Source: JBFGFG01 sp041627475
Lineage (GTDB): Bacteria > Actinomycetota > Nitriliruptoria > Nitriliruptorales > Nitriliruptoraceae
Direction of reading: 5' to 3'
Assembly (NCBI GenBank): GCA_041627475.1
Contig: JBFKQZ010000009.1
Span: 1 to 28,029, forward strand
Length of the DNA: 28,029 nt
Part shown: piece after piece, positions 1 to 7,284 of the stretch
Layout of the letters: each line of letters opens with the position of its first letter
Numbering within the stretch: position 1 is the first letter of the stretch
The notes under the pieces: model-generated
The model's database searches: none
What the model was told of the DNA's origin: nothing
The model's input: the letters and a program-made list of their open reading frames with translations, nothing else
Position numbers and translations under genes: made by a program

Positions 1-179
1 ACGACGACGATCTCGGGCAGTGCCGCGGCGGGCACCAGGGCGGACACTGCCAGGCCGGCGAAGACGACCGCCGCGACCCCGAGTGCGACCCCACGGACGC
101 GGACGCGACCCAGCAGCGAGCCCAGCGCCGCCACGAGGAACAGCGTCAGGACCGGTTCGTCAGCGAGGAGCGTGGCCAT
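1..179 (-). CDS. AspT/YidE/YbjL-type antiporter, N-terminal fragment
   Basis: This is the first 59 codons of a membrane protein whose remainder lies beyond the left edge. It begins at an ATG at 177-179. The translation MATLLADEPVLTLFLVAAL is followed by a hydrophobic helix, a short basic turn (GRVRVRG) and a second hydrophobic helix ending near PAAALPEIVV. The helix, then G-x-V-x-x-R-G-x-x-L-G-x-A, then helix pattern is typical of the N-terminal half of the AspT/YidE/YbjL antiporter duplication domain. Such proteins usually carry TrkA-C domains between two helix blocks. Substrate cannot be told from this fragment. It is transcribed away from the VOC gene, and the 53 bases between them must hold both promoters. 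The family call rests on a short segment. Confidence 0.6.
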   Translation of the reverse strand, partial: MATLLADEPVLTLFLVAALGSLLGRVRVRGVALGVAAVVFAGLAVSALVPAAALPEIVV

Positions 180-232
180 GGGCGCAGTGAACCGTGGCAC
201 GCTGTCCGTCACCCCGACGACGGAGCACCCAC

Positions 233-664
233 GTGGCCGACCGCCCCGACATCCCGCGCTTCCACCTCGCCGTCCCGGTCGACGACCTCACCGCGTCGCG
301 CCGCTTCTACGGCGACGTCCTCGGCCTCGAGGAGGGCCGCAGCGACGACCGCTGGATCGACTGGAACATGTACGGCCACCAGTTCGTCACCCACCTCGTC
401 GACGACCACCCCGGTCCGGCCGCCCACAACGCGGTCGACGGCCACGCGGTGCCGGTCCCCCACTTCGGGGTGCTCCTGACCGTCGAGGACTTCCACACGC
501 TGGCCGAGCGCCTGCGCGCGGACGACACCGACTTCGTCATCGAGCCGTACCTGCGCTTCGCCGGGCAGCCCGGCGAGCAGTGGACGATGTTCTTCACGGA
601 CCCCGCCGGCAACGCCATCGAGTGCAAGGCCTTCGCCGACGACGGCCAGGTCTTCGCCACCTGA
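233..664 (+). CDS. VOC-superfamily protein, extradiol dioxygenase-like (COG3565 type)
   Basis: Protein of 143 residues made of a single vicinal-oxygen-chelate module pair. The opening FHLAVPVDDLTASRRFYGDVL, the middle PVPHFGVLLT and the closing GEQWTMFFTDPAGNAIECKAF are typical of the predicted extradiol-dioxygenase group COG3565. The likely metal ligands are H11, H77 and E130, the usual H/H/E triad. The start is taken as GTG at 233 because GGAG at 222-225 sits 7 bases upstream. An ATG at 194 in the same frame has no ribosome site and would add an unconserved Arg/Pro stretch. A -10-like CACGCT lies at 198-203. The substrate is unknown, and the family includes proteins with no proven enzyme activity. 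Confidence 0.8.
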   Translation: MADRPDIPRFHLAVPVDDLTASRRFYGDVLGLEEGRSDDRWIDWNMYGHQFVTHLVDDHPGPAAHNAVDGHAVPVPHFGVLLTVEDFHTLAERLRADDTDFVIEPYLRFAGQPGEQWTMFFTDPAGNAIECKAFADDGQVFAT

Positions 665-680
665 CCGCGGCCGGGCTCGG

Positions 681-1466
681 TCAGGCGCGGCGGAGGTAGA
701 GCTGGAACTCGACGTCGCCGACGTCGGAGACCGACAGCACGATCGGTGCGGTCGGGACCGCGACGTCGTAGTCGGCGAACGTGATCTCGAACGCGCCGGT
801 CACCACCGCGACGCCGTCCTGGAGGGTCGCCTGCAGCGGGGCGACGACCTCGTTGGTCACGCCCTTCACCTCGAGCGTCCCCACTGCCTCGACCTCCACG
901 ACCTCGCCCTCCGCGAGGTCGCCGACCTCGACCGGCTCCGTCAGCGTGAACGTGGCTGCCGGGAAGGCGCCGGCATCGAGCGCGTTGTAGATCCTGGTGT
1001 TGCGGCGTGACTCGTCGCTGACGATCTGCGTCATGTCGGCGGAGAAGGTGGCCGCGGTCATCGTCCCGTCCTCGATGACGAGCTCGCCCTCGACCCCGGG
1101 CGTCCGCCCGACCGCCTCGGTCTCGCCGATCGTCGACAGCTCCTCGTCGATCCGGAACCCGACGAACGTGCCGGTGGTGTCGAGCACCGAGAACTCGCCG
1201 ATGGTCGTGTCGACCGTCCACGTGCCGTCCAGGCCCTCCGACGCGACGGCCGTGTCGGCACCGTCGTCCCCCTCCGTCACGTCCGTGTCGTCGTCCCCGG
1301 TCGCGGAGTCGTCCGCGATCGCACTGGCGGCCTGGTCGATGTCGACCGACCCCGGCGCGTCGCCGGACAGGAACCAGACGACCGCACCGACCGCGGCGAG
1401 GGCGACCAGCCCGAGCACGGCGAACAGGGTCGTGCGGCGGCGGGAGGTGGGTGGGGAGGCGGTCAT
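681..1466 (-). CDS. YceI-family protein with N-terminal membrane anchor
   Basis: Protein of 261 residues. After a basic N terminus (SRRRTT) there is one hydrophobic segment at about residues 12-33, then a long acidic low-complexity linker (DDSATGDDDTDVTEGDD), then a YceI domain from about residue 78. The domain runs from GTWTVDTTIGEFSV to VEFQLYLRRA and includes the usual FSVLDTTGTFVGFRI and TFTLTEP strands. YceI proteins are lipocalin-like beta-barrels that bind isoprenoid-type lipids; here the barrel would sit outside the membrane on a tether. ATG at 1464-1466 is preceded by AGGAG 9 bases upstream. It is divergent from the aldo/keto reductase. A possible ECF-sigma promoter is listed separately. 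Confidence 0.85.
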   Translation of the reverse strand: MTASPPTSRRRTTLFAVLGLVALAAVGAVVWFLSGDAPGSVDIDQAASAIADDSATGDDDTDVTEGDDGADTAVASEGLDGTWTVDTTIGEFSVLDTTGTFVGFRIDEELSTIGETEAVGRTPGVEGELVIEDGTMTAATFSADMTQIVSDESRRNTRIYNALDAGAFPAATFTLTEPVEVGDLAEGEVVEVEAVGTLEVKGVTNEVVAPLQATLQDGVAVVTGAFEITFADYDVAVPTAPIVLSVSDVGDVEFQLYLRRA

Positions 1467-1504
1467 GGTGCACTGCTCCTGGGAGGCGAGCGGACGGCGG
1501 GGCG

Positions 1505-1531
1505 AACGGACGGCGCCTGGTGAAGGTTCCC
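1505..1531 (-). promoter_or_regulatory. Possible SigH/SigR-type ECF promoter for the YceI gene
   Basis: Read on the minus strand, GGGAAC (1531-1526) is followed after 18 bases by GTT (1507-1505), the latter inside CGTT. This matches the GGAAY-N18-GTT pattern of actinobacterial SigH/SigR promoters. A start of transcription near 1497 would leave a leader of about 30 bases before the ATG at 1466. Short motifs of this kind occur by chance, so this is a weak call. Confidence 0.3.
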
Positions 1532-1652
1532 GCCCGAGGCCGCGAGGCCCCCCAGAAGTCACACGGTGCACCGGGCGGGACGGACCCGATGGACGACCAC
1601 CCCGGTGACGACGCTGGCACGCTGGGGGGCAGCATCCCCGAGGAGACCATCC

Positions 1653-2705
1653 GTGTCCGACACCGTCCCGCCCATGCCGACCGCCCCGCTGGGCCGCAGC
1701 GGTCTGGAGGTGTCCCGCCTGGCGCTCGGGACCATGACCTTCGGCGACGAGACCCCACCGGACGAGGCGATCGACCAGCTCGACCTCTTCGTCGACAGTG
1801 GCGGCACCCACATCGACACGGCGGACGTCTACGGGGATGGCGAGTCCGAGCGGATCATCGGCCGGTGGCTGCGACAGCGCCACCCGGCCGACGTCGTCGT
1901 CGCCACCAAGGGCCGCTTCGCACCGCCGGCGGGCTCCGCCGGGGCGTCACGCCGGTCCCTGGTCCGCTCGGTGGACGCCAGCCTCGAACGCCTCGGCGTC
2001 GATGCGATCGACCTCTACTACGTCCATGGCTGGGACGACGACACCGACCTGGCCGAGACGCTCGACACCCTCTCGGCGCTGGTCCGGGCCGGGAAGATCC
2101 ACCACCTCGGGTGGTCCAACGTCACCGGCTGGCAGCTCGCCAGGATCATGACGACGGCCCGGCTGGGTGGGTACGTCGCGCCGTGCGTCGTGCAGCCGCA
2201 GTACAACCTGCTCGACCGCGGCATCGAGCTCGAGGTGCTGCCCTGCTGCATGGACGAGGGCCTGGCCACGGCGCCGTGGTCACCGCTCGGCGGCGGCTGG
2301 CTCACCGGCAAGTACGACCGGGACGAGCGCCCCACCGGCGCCACCCGCCTCGGCGAGGACCCGGAACGCGGCGTCGAGGCGTACGACCGCCGCAACACCG
2401 AGCGGACGTGGCGGGTCCTCGACGTCGTCCGCGAGGTGGCCGAGCGGCACGACCGACCGATGGCCCAGGTCGCGATCGCCTGGCTGTTGACCCGTCCCAC
2501 CGTCGCGACCGTGCTGCTCGGGGCCCGGACGGTCGAGCAGCTCGACCAGACCATCGGCGCGATCGACCTCGAGCTGTCCGACGAGGACGTCGCCGCGCTC
2601 GGTGACGTTTCGGCGCCGCTGCTGCCGCCGTACCCCTACGGCGTCGTCGAGGAGTTCTCGGGCCTGTCCCACTGGGAGCGGCTCGGCGTCGACCGGGACG
2701 CGTGA
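1653..2705 (+). CDS. Aldo/keto reductase
   Basis: NADPH-dependent carbonyl reductase of the AKR superfamily, 350 residues, cytoplasmic. The N terminus APLGRSGLEVSRLALGTMTFG is the classic AKR opening. The catalytic tetrad is present as D55 and Y60 (HIDTADVYGDGESERIIG), K86 (VVVATKGRF) and H125 (LYYVHGWD). The segments VVQPQYNLLDR, PWSPLGGGWLTGKY and the C-terminal LLGARTVEQLDQTIGAIDLELS follow in the usual order, giving a full-length TIM barrel. The start is GTG at 1653 because AGGAG at 1641-1645 stands 7 bases before it; ATG at 1674 is an alternative without a good site. A -10-like CACGCT lies at 1618-1623. The stop overlaps the next gene by GTGA. Substrate unknown. Confidence 0.9.
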   Translation: MSDTVPPMPTAPLGRSGLEVSRLALGTMTFGDETPPDEAIDQLDLFVDSGGTHIDTADVYGDGESERIIGRWLRQRHPADVVVATKGRFAPPAGSAGASRRSLVRSVDASLERLGVDAIDLYYVHGWDDDTDLAETLDTLSALVRAGKIHHLGWSNVTGWQLARIMTTARLGGYVAPCVVQPQYNLLDRGIELEVLPCCMDEGLATAPWSPLGGGWLTGKYDRDERPTGATRLGEDPERGVEAYDRRNTERTWRVLDVVREVAERHDRPMAQVAIAWLLTRPTVATVLLGARTVEQLDQTIGAIDLELSDEDVAALGDVSAPLLPPYPYGVVEEFSGLSHWERLGVDRDA

Positions 2706-3505
2706 TGCCGCACGGTCCCCGAGCAGACGCCCCCGCCGTCGCACTGGCCCACGCCACCGTGGTCGAGGGCGGTGCCGCGATCCTGCGCGACGTCACCTGG
2801 TCGCTGGACGTCGGCGAGCACGCCGTGGTCCTCGGGCCGAACGGTGCCGGCAAGACGACGATGCTGCGGTTGCTGTCGGGCTACCGGCTGCCGTCGTCGG
2901 GAACGGTCGACGTGCTGGGTCACCGCATCGGTCGCGTGGACGTGCGCGCCCTGCGCCGCCGGATCGGGGTGCTCAGCGACGCGCTGGACCGGCTCATCGA
3001 CCGGCGCGCCCCCATCCGCCATCTCGTCGCCGCCGGGATCCACGCCGTCACGGCACCGACCCGACGCGAGCTCGACGGCGACGGGCTCGCGCGGGCCGAC
3101 GCGGCCCTGGACCGCGTCGGGATGCGGGCGCTCGGTGACCGACCCGGCAGGGACCTCTCGGCCGGCGAGTGGCAGCGCGCCCTGCTCGCCAGGGCGCTGG
3201 TCGTGGACCCGGACCTCCTGCTGCTCGACGAGCCGTGCGCCGGGCTGGACCTCGCGCAGCGCGAGCACTTCCTCGCGCTCCTCGACGACCTGCTGGGCGC
3301 CCCCGACGGCCCCACGACCGTGCTCGTGACCCACCACCTCGAGGAGGTACCGCGCGCCGCGCGCCAGGCCGTGCTGCTCCGCGGCGGCGGTCTGGTCGCT
3401 GCTGGGGAGACGGCCGCCACGCTGACGTCGGAGCTGGTGTCACGGACCTACGGCCTCGACGTCACCGTGGCACGGACGGACGGGCGGTGGCGCGCGACGG
3501 CCTGA
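2702..3505 (+). CDS. ABC transporter ATP-binding protein, ModF/PhrA-like (COG1119)
   Basis: Soluble ABC ATPase of 267 residues. Walker A GPNGAGKTT is at about residues 45-53, signature LSAGE at 152-156, Walker B LLLLDEP at 172-178, D-loop AGLDL just after, and switch histidine in VTHHLEEVP near 211. The position where most ABC proteins have the Q-loop glutamine reads RRRIGVLSDALD, without Q. The same departure and the DEPCAGLDL/VTHHLEE wording fit COG1119 (ModF/PhrA-like) proteins. No permease or binding protein lies next to it, so the partner is unknown. The GTG start at 2702 overlaps the TGA of the aldo/keto reductase (GTGA), implying coupled translation; ATG at 2705 is equally possible. 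Confidence 0.82.
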   Translation: MMPHGPRADAPAVALAHATVVEGGAAILRDVTWSLDVGEHAVVLGPNGAGKTTMLRLLSGYRLPSSGTVDVLGHRIGRVDVRALRRRIGVLSDALDRLIDRRAPIRHLVAAGIHAVTAPTRRELDGDGLARADAALDRVGMRALGDRPGRDLSAGEWQRALLARALVVDPDLLLLDEPCAGLDLAQREHFLALLDDLLGAPDGPTTVLVTHHLEEVPRAARQAVLLRGGGLVAAGETAATLTSELVSRTYGLDVTVARTDGRWRATA

Positions 3506-3557
3506 CGCGTCGAGCGCCTACCGTCGGTCTGCCGACCGACGCTCCCGGAGCCCCACC

Positions 3558-5513
3558 GTGCAGTTCGCCCGTACCGCCGACGAGGTCACCTCCCTGACCG
3601 AGGACGCCATCGCCGAGGCCGAGCGCCTCGTCGCCACGGCCGTCGACCAGTCCTCGCTGACGTGGGACACCGTCCTCGGGCCGCTCGACGAGGCAACGGC
3701 GGTCCTCGGCACCGCGTACGGGCGCGGCGCCTTCCTCGCCAACGTCCACCCCGACCCGGAGCTGCGCGACGCCGCCCGGGCCGCCGAGCAGCGCATCCAG
3801 CAGTGGCAGGTCGGCCTGGTGTTCCGCGACGACCTCGCGGCAGCGGTCCGCGCCTACGCCGCGACCGACGACGCGGCCCAGCTCGAGGGCGAACGGGCCC
3901 GCATGCTGGCGTTCGTGCAGCGCGACCTGCGCCGGGCCGGGCACGACCTCGACCCCGACGCCCGGGCCGAGATGCAGGAACGCAGCGAGCGGCTGGTCGA
4001 GCTCGGCGTCGCGTTCCAGCGCAATCTCGCCGACCACGAGAACCCGTTGACGGTCACCCGCGACGACCTCGTCGGCCTGCCCGACGCCTACGTCGAGGGA
4101 CTCGCGGCCGGCGACGAGGAGGGCACGTACCTCGTCACGCTCGCCTACCCCGACGTCGTGCCCTTCATGGAGCGCGCGGAGCGACGCGACCTCCGCCAGG
4201 AGCTCGACCGCCGCTTCACCACCCGCGCCGAGGAGCCGAACCGCGTCATCCTCGCCGAGGCCGTCGAGCACCGTGCCCGCATCGCCGAGCTGCTCGGCCA
4301 GCCCTCGTGGGCACACCACAAGCTCGAGGAGCGGATGGCGCGGCAGCCGTCGGCGGTGTGGGAGATGTACGAGGGGCTCGTCCCCGCACTGACCGCCGCC
4401 GGCCACGAGGAGATCGCGGTCATGCAGCGCCTGCTCGCCGAGGAGACCGGTGTCGAGGACGTGGTCGTCCAGCGCTGGGACTGGCAGTACCTCCACACGC
4501 GCCTGCAGCGTGAGGAGCACGGCATCGACGGCGACGAGGTCGCCGCGCACTTCCCGCTCGAGCAGGTGCTCGACGGCCTGTTCGCCCTGACCGGCGACGT
4601 CTTCGGGATCGACCACGAACCGCTGGACGCCGAGGTCTGGCACGAGGACGTGCGCTCGTTCACGATCCGCGACCGCGCCTCGGGCGACCGCATCGGCTCG
4701 GTCCACATGGACCTGTTCCCCCGCGAGGGCACGTACGGCCACGCCGCCGCCTTCACCCTGACGCGGGGACGGCGCCTGCCCGACGGCAGCTACCAGCAGC
4801 CGACGTCGTGCATCCGCGCGAACTTCACCCGCCCCACCGAGGACCGCCCCTCACTGCTGCAGCACTCCGAGGTCGAGACGCTCTTCCACGAGTACGGGCA
4901 CATCCTCCACCAGGTGCTGACGCGGGCCGAGCTCGCACGCTTCAGCGGCACGGCCGTCGAGCGCGACTTCGTCGAGGCCCCGTCCCAGATCATGCAGCAC
5001 TGGTGCTGGGACCCCGCGGTGCTCGCGACGTTCGCCCGCCACCACGAGACGGGCGAAGCGATCCCGGTCGAGCTCGTCGACGCGCTCGTTGCGGCGCGCA
5101 ACCTGGACGTGGCGATCATGAAGCTCCGGCAGGTGCACTTCGGCCAGTTCGACCTGCACCTGCACGGTGAGGAGGCGCCGGACCTCGACCTCGACGAGGT
5201 CACACGCCGCGTCGCCGAGGTGACGCTCATGCCGCATCCCGAGGGCACGTTCTGGCCGGGCACCTTCGCCCACATCATGGGCGGCTACGACGTCGGCTAC
5301 TACGGCTACCTCTGGGCCGAGGTGATCGGCGACGACCTGTTCCGCCGCTTCGCCGAGGAGGGCCCGACCAGCCCCGAGGTCGGCATGGACTACCGCCGTG
5401 AGATCCTCGAGGTCGGCGGGAGCCGCAACGCCGCCGAGAGCGTCCGCGCGTTCCTCGGTCGCGAGCCGGACAACACCGCGTTCCTCCACAAGCTCGGCAT
5501 CACCCCGACCTGA
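3558..5513 (+). CDS. M3-family zinc oligopeptidase
   Basis: Cytoplasmic metallopeptidase of 651 residues related to oligopeptidase A, Dcp and thimet oligopeptidase, which degrade short peptides. The zinc site is HEYGH at residues 444-448 (in LFHEYGHILHQ), and the third ligand is very likely E473 in DFVEAPSQIMQHW. Flanking family segments include PTSCIRANFTRPT before the motif and FAHIMGGYDVGYYGYLWAE plus YRREILEVGGSRNAAESVRAFLGREP after it, which form the substrate pocket. Length is normal for the family. GTG at 3558 follows CGGAG at 3546-3550 by 7 bases, and a -10-like TACCGT lies at 3519-3524. It converges on the next gene with only 5 bases between the two stop codons. Confidence 0.93.
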   Translation: MQFARTADEVTSLTEDAIAEAERLVATAVDQSSLTWDTVLGPLDEATAVLGTAYGRGAFLANVHPDPELRDAARAAEQRIQQWQVGLVFRDDLAAAVRAYAATDDAAQLEGERARMLAFVQRDLRRAGHDLDPDARAEMQERSERLVELGVAFQRNLADHENPLTVTRDDLVGLPDAYVEGLAAGDEEGTYLVTLAYPDVVPFMERAERRDLRQELDRRFTTRAEEPNRVILAEAVEHRARIAELLGQPSWAHHKLEERMARQPSAVWEMYEGLVPALTAAGHEEIAVMQRLLAEETGVEDVVVQRWDWQYLHTRLQREEHGIDGDEVAAHFPLEQVLDGLFALTGDVFGIDHEPLDAEVWHEDVRSFTIRDRASGDRIGSVHMDLFPREGTYGHAAAFTLTRGRRLPDGSYQQPTSCIRANFTRPTEDRPSLLQHSEVETLFHEYGHILHQVLTRAELARFSGTAVERDFVEAPSQIMQHWCWDPAVLATFARHHETGEAIPVELVDALVAARNLDVAIMKLRQVHFGQFDLHLHGEEAPDLDLDEVTRRVAEVTLMPHPEGTFWPGTFAHIMGGYDVGYYGYLWAEVIGDDLFRRFAEEGPTSPEVGMDYRREILEVGGSRNAAESVRAFLGREPDNTAFLHKLGITPT

Positions 5514-5531
5514 GCCGCTCAGGCACCGGGG
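5503..5531. terminator. Bidirectional hairpin spanning both stop codons
   Basis: The inner stem CCTGAG (5509-5514) and CTCAGG (5518-5523) closes a 3-base loop. An outer stem CCCCG (5503-5507) pairs with CGGGG (5527-5531) across a small internal loop. The TGA of the peptidase and the TCA (stop on the minus strand) of the glycosylase-like gene both lie in the inner stem. There is no T-run, as is common in GC-rich actinobacteria. Confidence 0.5.
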
Positions 5532-6673
5532 AGCACGGCGCGCTCGACGTCGTCGGGCATGCGGCCCCACCAGCGGCGGTAGCGCCCGTACAGGTTCGGG
5601 TCGCGGTCGCCGAGGAACTCGAGGAGGCTCGCCGCCTCCTCGGCGAGCCCGACCCAGGCGTCGTCGGCGACCGGTCGGAACGTCGTCACCTCGACCCCGT
5701 CGCCGTCCGGCGCCGGTCGCCAGACGCCCACGATGCGGCCGTCGACCAGCACGGTCGGCAGCGTGTCGCCGTTGCGGCGGATGACCCACGGCCGCACGTC
5801 GTCGTCGACGACCCGCGACCGAGCGTGGTAGGCGAACAGGATGCTGTCCCACATGGGCAGCAGTCGCGCCGGCGCCGGGACGTCACCGTCGGGCAGCGGC
5901 GCACCGGGCACGTCGTGCAGCACGCGACCGTCGCTCCCCTCGTGCCGGACCAGACGGTCTCCGAGCCCCTCGACGACCACCGTCAGGCGACGACGTGGGA
6001 CGAGCAGGAACTGCGCCATGTCCGCGACCGACGCCGGCCCGAAGGCAGTGAGGTAGCGCTCGACGAGGACCCCGAGCGCCTCGTCCGCCGCGGCCACGTC
6101 GTCCGGTGCGGGCGGTGCGAACCCCGCAGCCACGTGCACGGGACGACGGTCGAACGCCCACGGCGACCCGGTCGGGGCGTGCCGGACGGGGGCGTAGCGA
6201 CGCAGCGACGACCACAGCATCGGGTCGTCGTAGCCACGCTCGGCCAGCCACGCCTCGGCCTCGGCGTTCGACCGCGGCTCGTGCAGCCAGCCCAGCAGGT
6301 CGTCGACCACGCCGTCAGCGTCCGCCGCCGTGAGCCCCGTCGACGTGAACCGTCTGTCGTCGAGGTTCGCTGCCCGCAGCGTCGGCTGCATCGCCAGGTG
6401 GAACGTCCGGTGGTCGGCGGCATGGACCGCGTGCAGCGTGATCCGCGCGAGCGTGGCCTTCACGACCTGCCCGGCCGCGAAGGCCGCGTCGAGGTCGGCC
6501 GGGTCGAACCCGGCCACGCGTGCCCAGAGGCCCAGGTAGGGCGACGCAGGCTCCTGGGCCTGCAGTGCCAGCACCTGCCGGACGGCGTCCTCGACGCCGA
6601 GCTCGACGCGGCCGAGCAGCAGCTGCCGCGCCAACGTGGCGCGGTTGCAGGTGCGATCGTCGAGCACGGACAC
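5519..6673 (-). CDS. Winged-helix protein of the AlkZ/YcaQ (HTH_42) family, probable DNA glycosylase
   Basis: Protein of 384 residues. TLARQLLLGRVELGVEDAVRQVLALQAQEPASPYLGLWARV at the N terminus, VKATLARITLHAVHAADHRTF soon after, and RLLPMWDSILFAYHARSRVV near the C terminus are hallmarks of the HTH_42 superfamily (three tandem winged helices). Its studied members AlkZ and AlkX/YcaQ remove alkylated bases or unhook DNA crosslinks. AlkZ uses a QxQ catalytic motif and AlkX a QxD motif; here Q38-A39-Q40 gives QxQ at the expected place. No toxin biosynthesis genes are nearby, so a housekeeping role is more likely than self-resistance. GTG at 6671-6673 follows a GGGTGG-like site; GTG at 6667 is an alternative. 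It is divergent from the PPOX gene. Confidence 0.8.
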   Translation of the reverse strand: MSVLDDRTCNRATLARQLLLGRVELGVEDAVRQVLALQAQEPASPYLGLWARVAGFDPADLDAAFAAGQVVKATLARITLHAVHAADHRTFHLAMQPTLRAANLDDRRFTSTGLTAADADGVVDDLLGWLHEPRSNAEAEAWLAERGYDDPMLWSSLRRYAPVRHAPTGSPWAFDRRPVHVAAGFAPPAPDDVAAADEALGVLVERYLTAFGPASVADMAQFLLVPRRRLTVVVEGLGDRLVRHEGSDGRVLHDVPGAPLPDGDVPAPARLLPMWDSILFAYHARSRVVDDDVRPWVIRRNGDTLPTVLVDGRIVGVWRPAPDGDGVEVTTFRPVADDAWVGLAEEAASLLEFLGDRDPNLYGRYRRWWGRMPDDVERAVLPGA

Positions 6674-6733
6674 GTGGCCACCCTGCCAGACCCGCACCTC
6701 TACCGTGGGAACGCGCAACGAGGAGGCAACGTC

Positions 6734-7195
6734 ATGCAGGTCGCGACAGAGGACCGCGTGGGACGCGACGAGCTCGAGGCGTTCGTGCGACCGCGCCGCA
6801 ACCTGCTGCTCGTGACGACGCGCGACGACGGTCGCCCGCAGGTCTCCCCCGTCACCGGGGCGCTGGACGACGACGGCCGCGTGCTGGTGTCGAGCTACCC
6901 GACACGGGCGAAGACGATCAACCTGCGCAAGCGGCCCGAGTGTGCCGTCGTCGTGCTGTCGGACGACTTCGGTGGACCGTGGGTCCAGCTGTACGGGACC
7001 GCGACCGTCCACGACGGCGAGGGGGGCGTCGAACGCCTGGTCGACTACTACCGGGCGGCCGCCGGCGAGCACCCCGACTGGGACGAGTACCGCGCCGCCA
7101 TGCGCGACCGCAGCAAGGTCGCGATCGACGTCGAGATCACCGACTGGGGGCCGATCGCGACCGGCGGCGTCCCGCCGGAGTTCGCCGACGACTGA
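6734..7195 (+). CDS. PPOX-class split-barrel protein, probable F420- or flavin-dependent oxidoreductase
   Basis: Protein of 153 residues with a pyridoxamine-phosphate-oxidase-like split barrel. The N-terminal LEAFVRPRRNLLLVTTRDDGRPQVSPVTGALDDDGRVLVSS and the following TRAKTINLRKRPECAVVVLSDD form the cofactor-binding core. GPWVQLYGTATVHD and the C-terminal YYRAAAGEHPDWDEYRAAM helix match the Rv1155-like actinobacterial group, which binds F420. The cofactor is inferred from that resemblance. The start is firm: AGGAGG at 6721-6726 lies 7 bases before ATG 6734, and a -10-like TACCGT is at 6701-6706. It shares its 60-base upstream region with the divergent glycosylase-like gene. Confidence 0.87.
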   Translation: MQVATEDRVGRDELEAFVRPRRNLLLVTTRDDGRPQVSPVTGALDDDGRVLVSSYPTRAKTINLRKRPECAVVVLSDDFGGPWVQLYGTATVHDGEGGVERLVDYYRAAAGEHPDWDEYRAAMRDRSKVAIDVEITDWGPIATGGVPPEFADD

Positions 7196-7203
7196 CACCT
7201 CCG

Positions 7204-7223
7204 AGGCCCCCGGTGCGGGGCCT
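7204..7223 (+). terminator. Terminator-like hairpin after the PPOX gene
   Basis: AGGCCCC (7204-7210) pairs perfectly with GGGGCCT (7217-7223) around a 6-base loop, 8 bases after the stop codon. There is no T-tract. It separates the PPOX gene from the antiporter 60 bases further on. Confidence 0.55.
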
Positions 7224-7284
7224 TCGGCACTCCCCAGGAGCCGGGTGCCACGGAAGACTGGACTCCCCCGTCCGAGGAACGGCC

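Noticed and set aside
195..206. TGGCACGCTG, recalling the -24 half of a sigma-54 promoter (also near 1615 and at 10406 on the minus strand).
   Set aside because: The matching -12 GC element at the required spacing is absent at these sites; they fit the recurrent -10-like box better.
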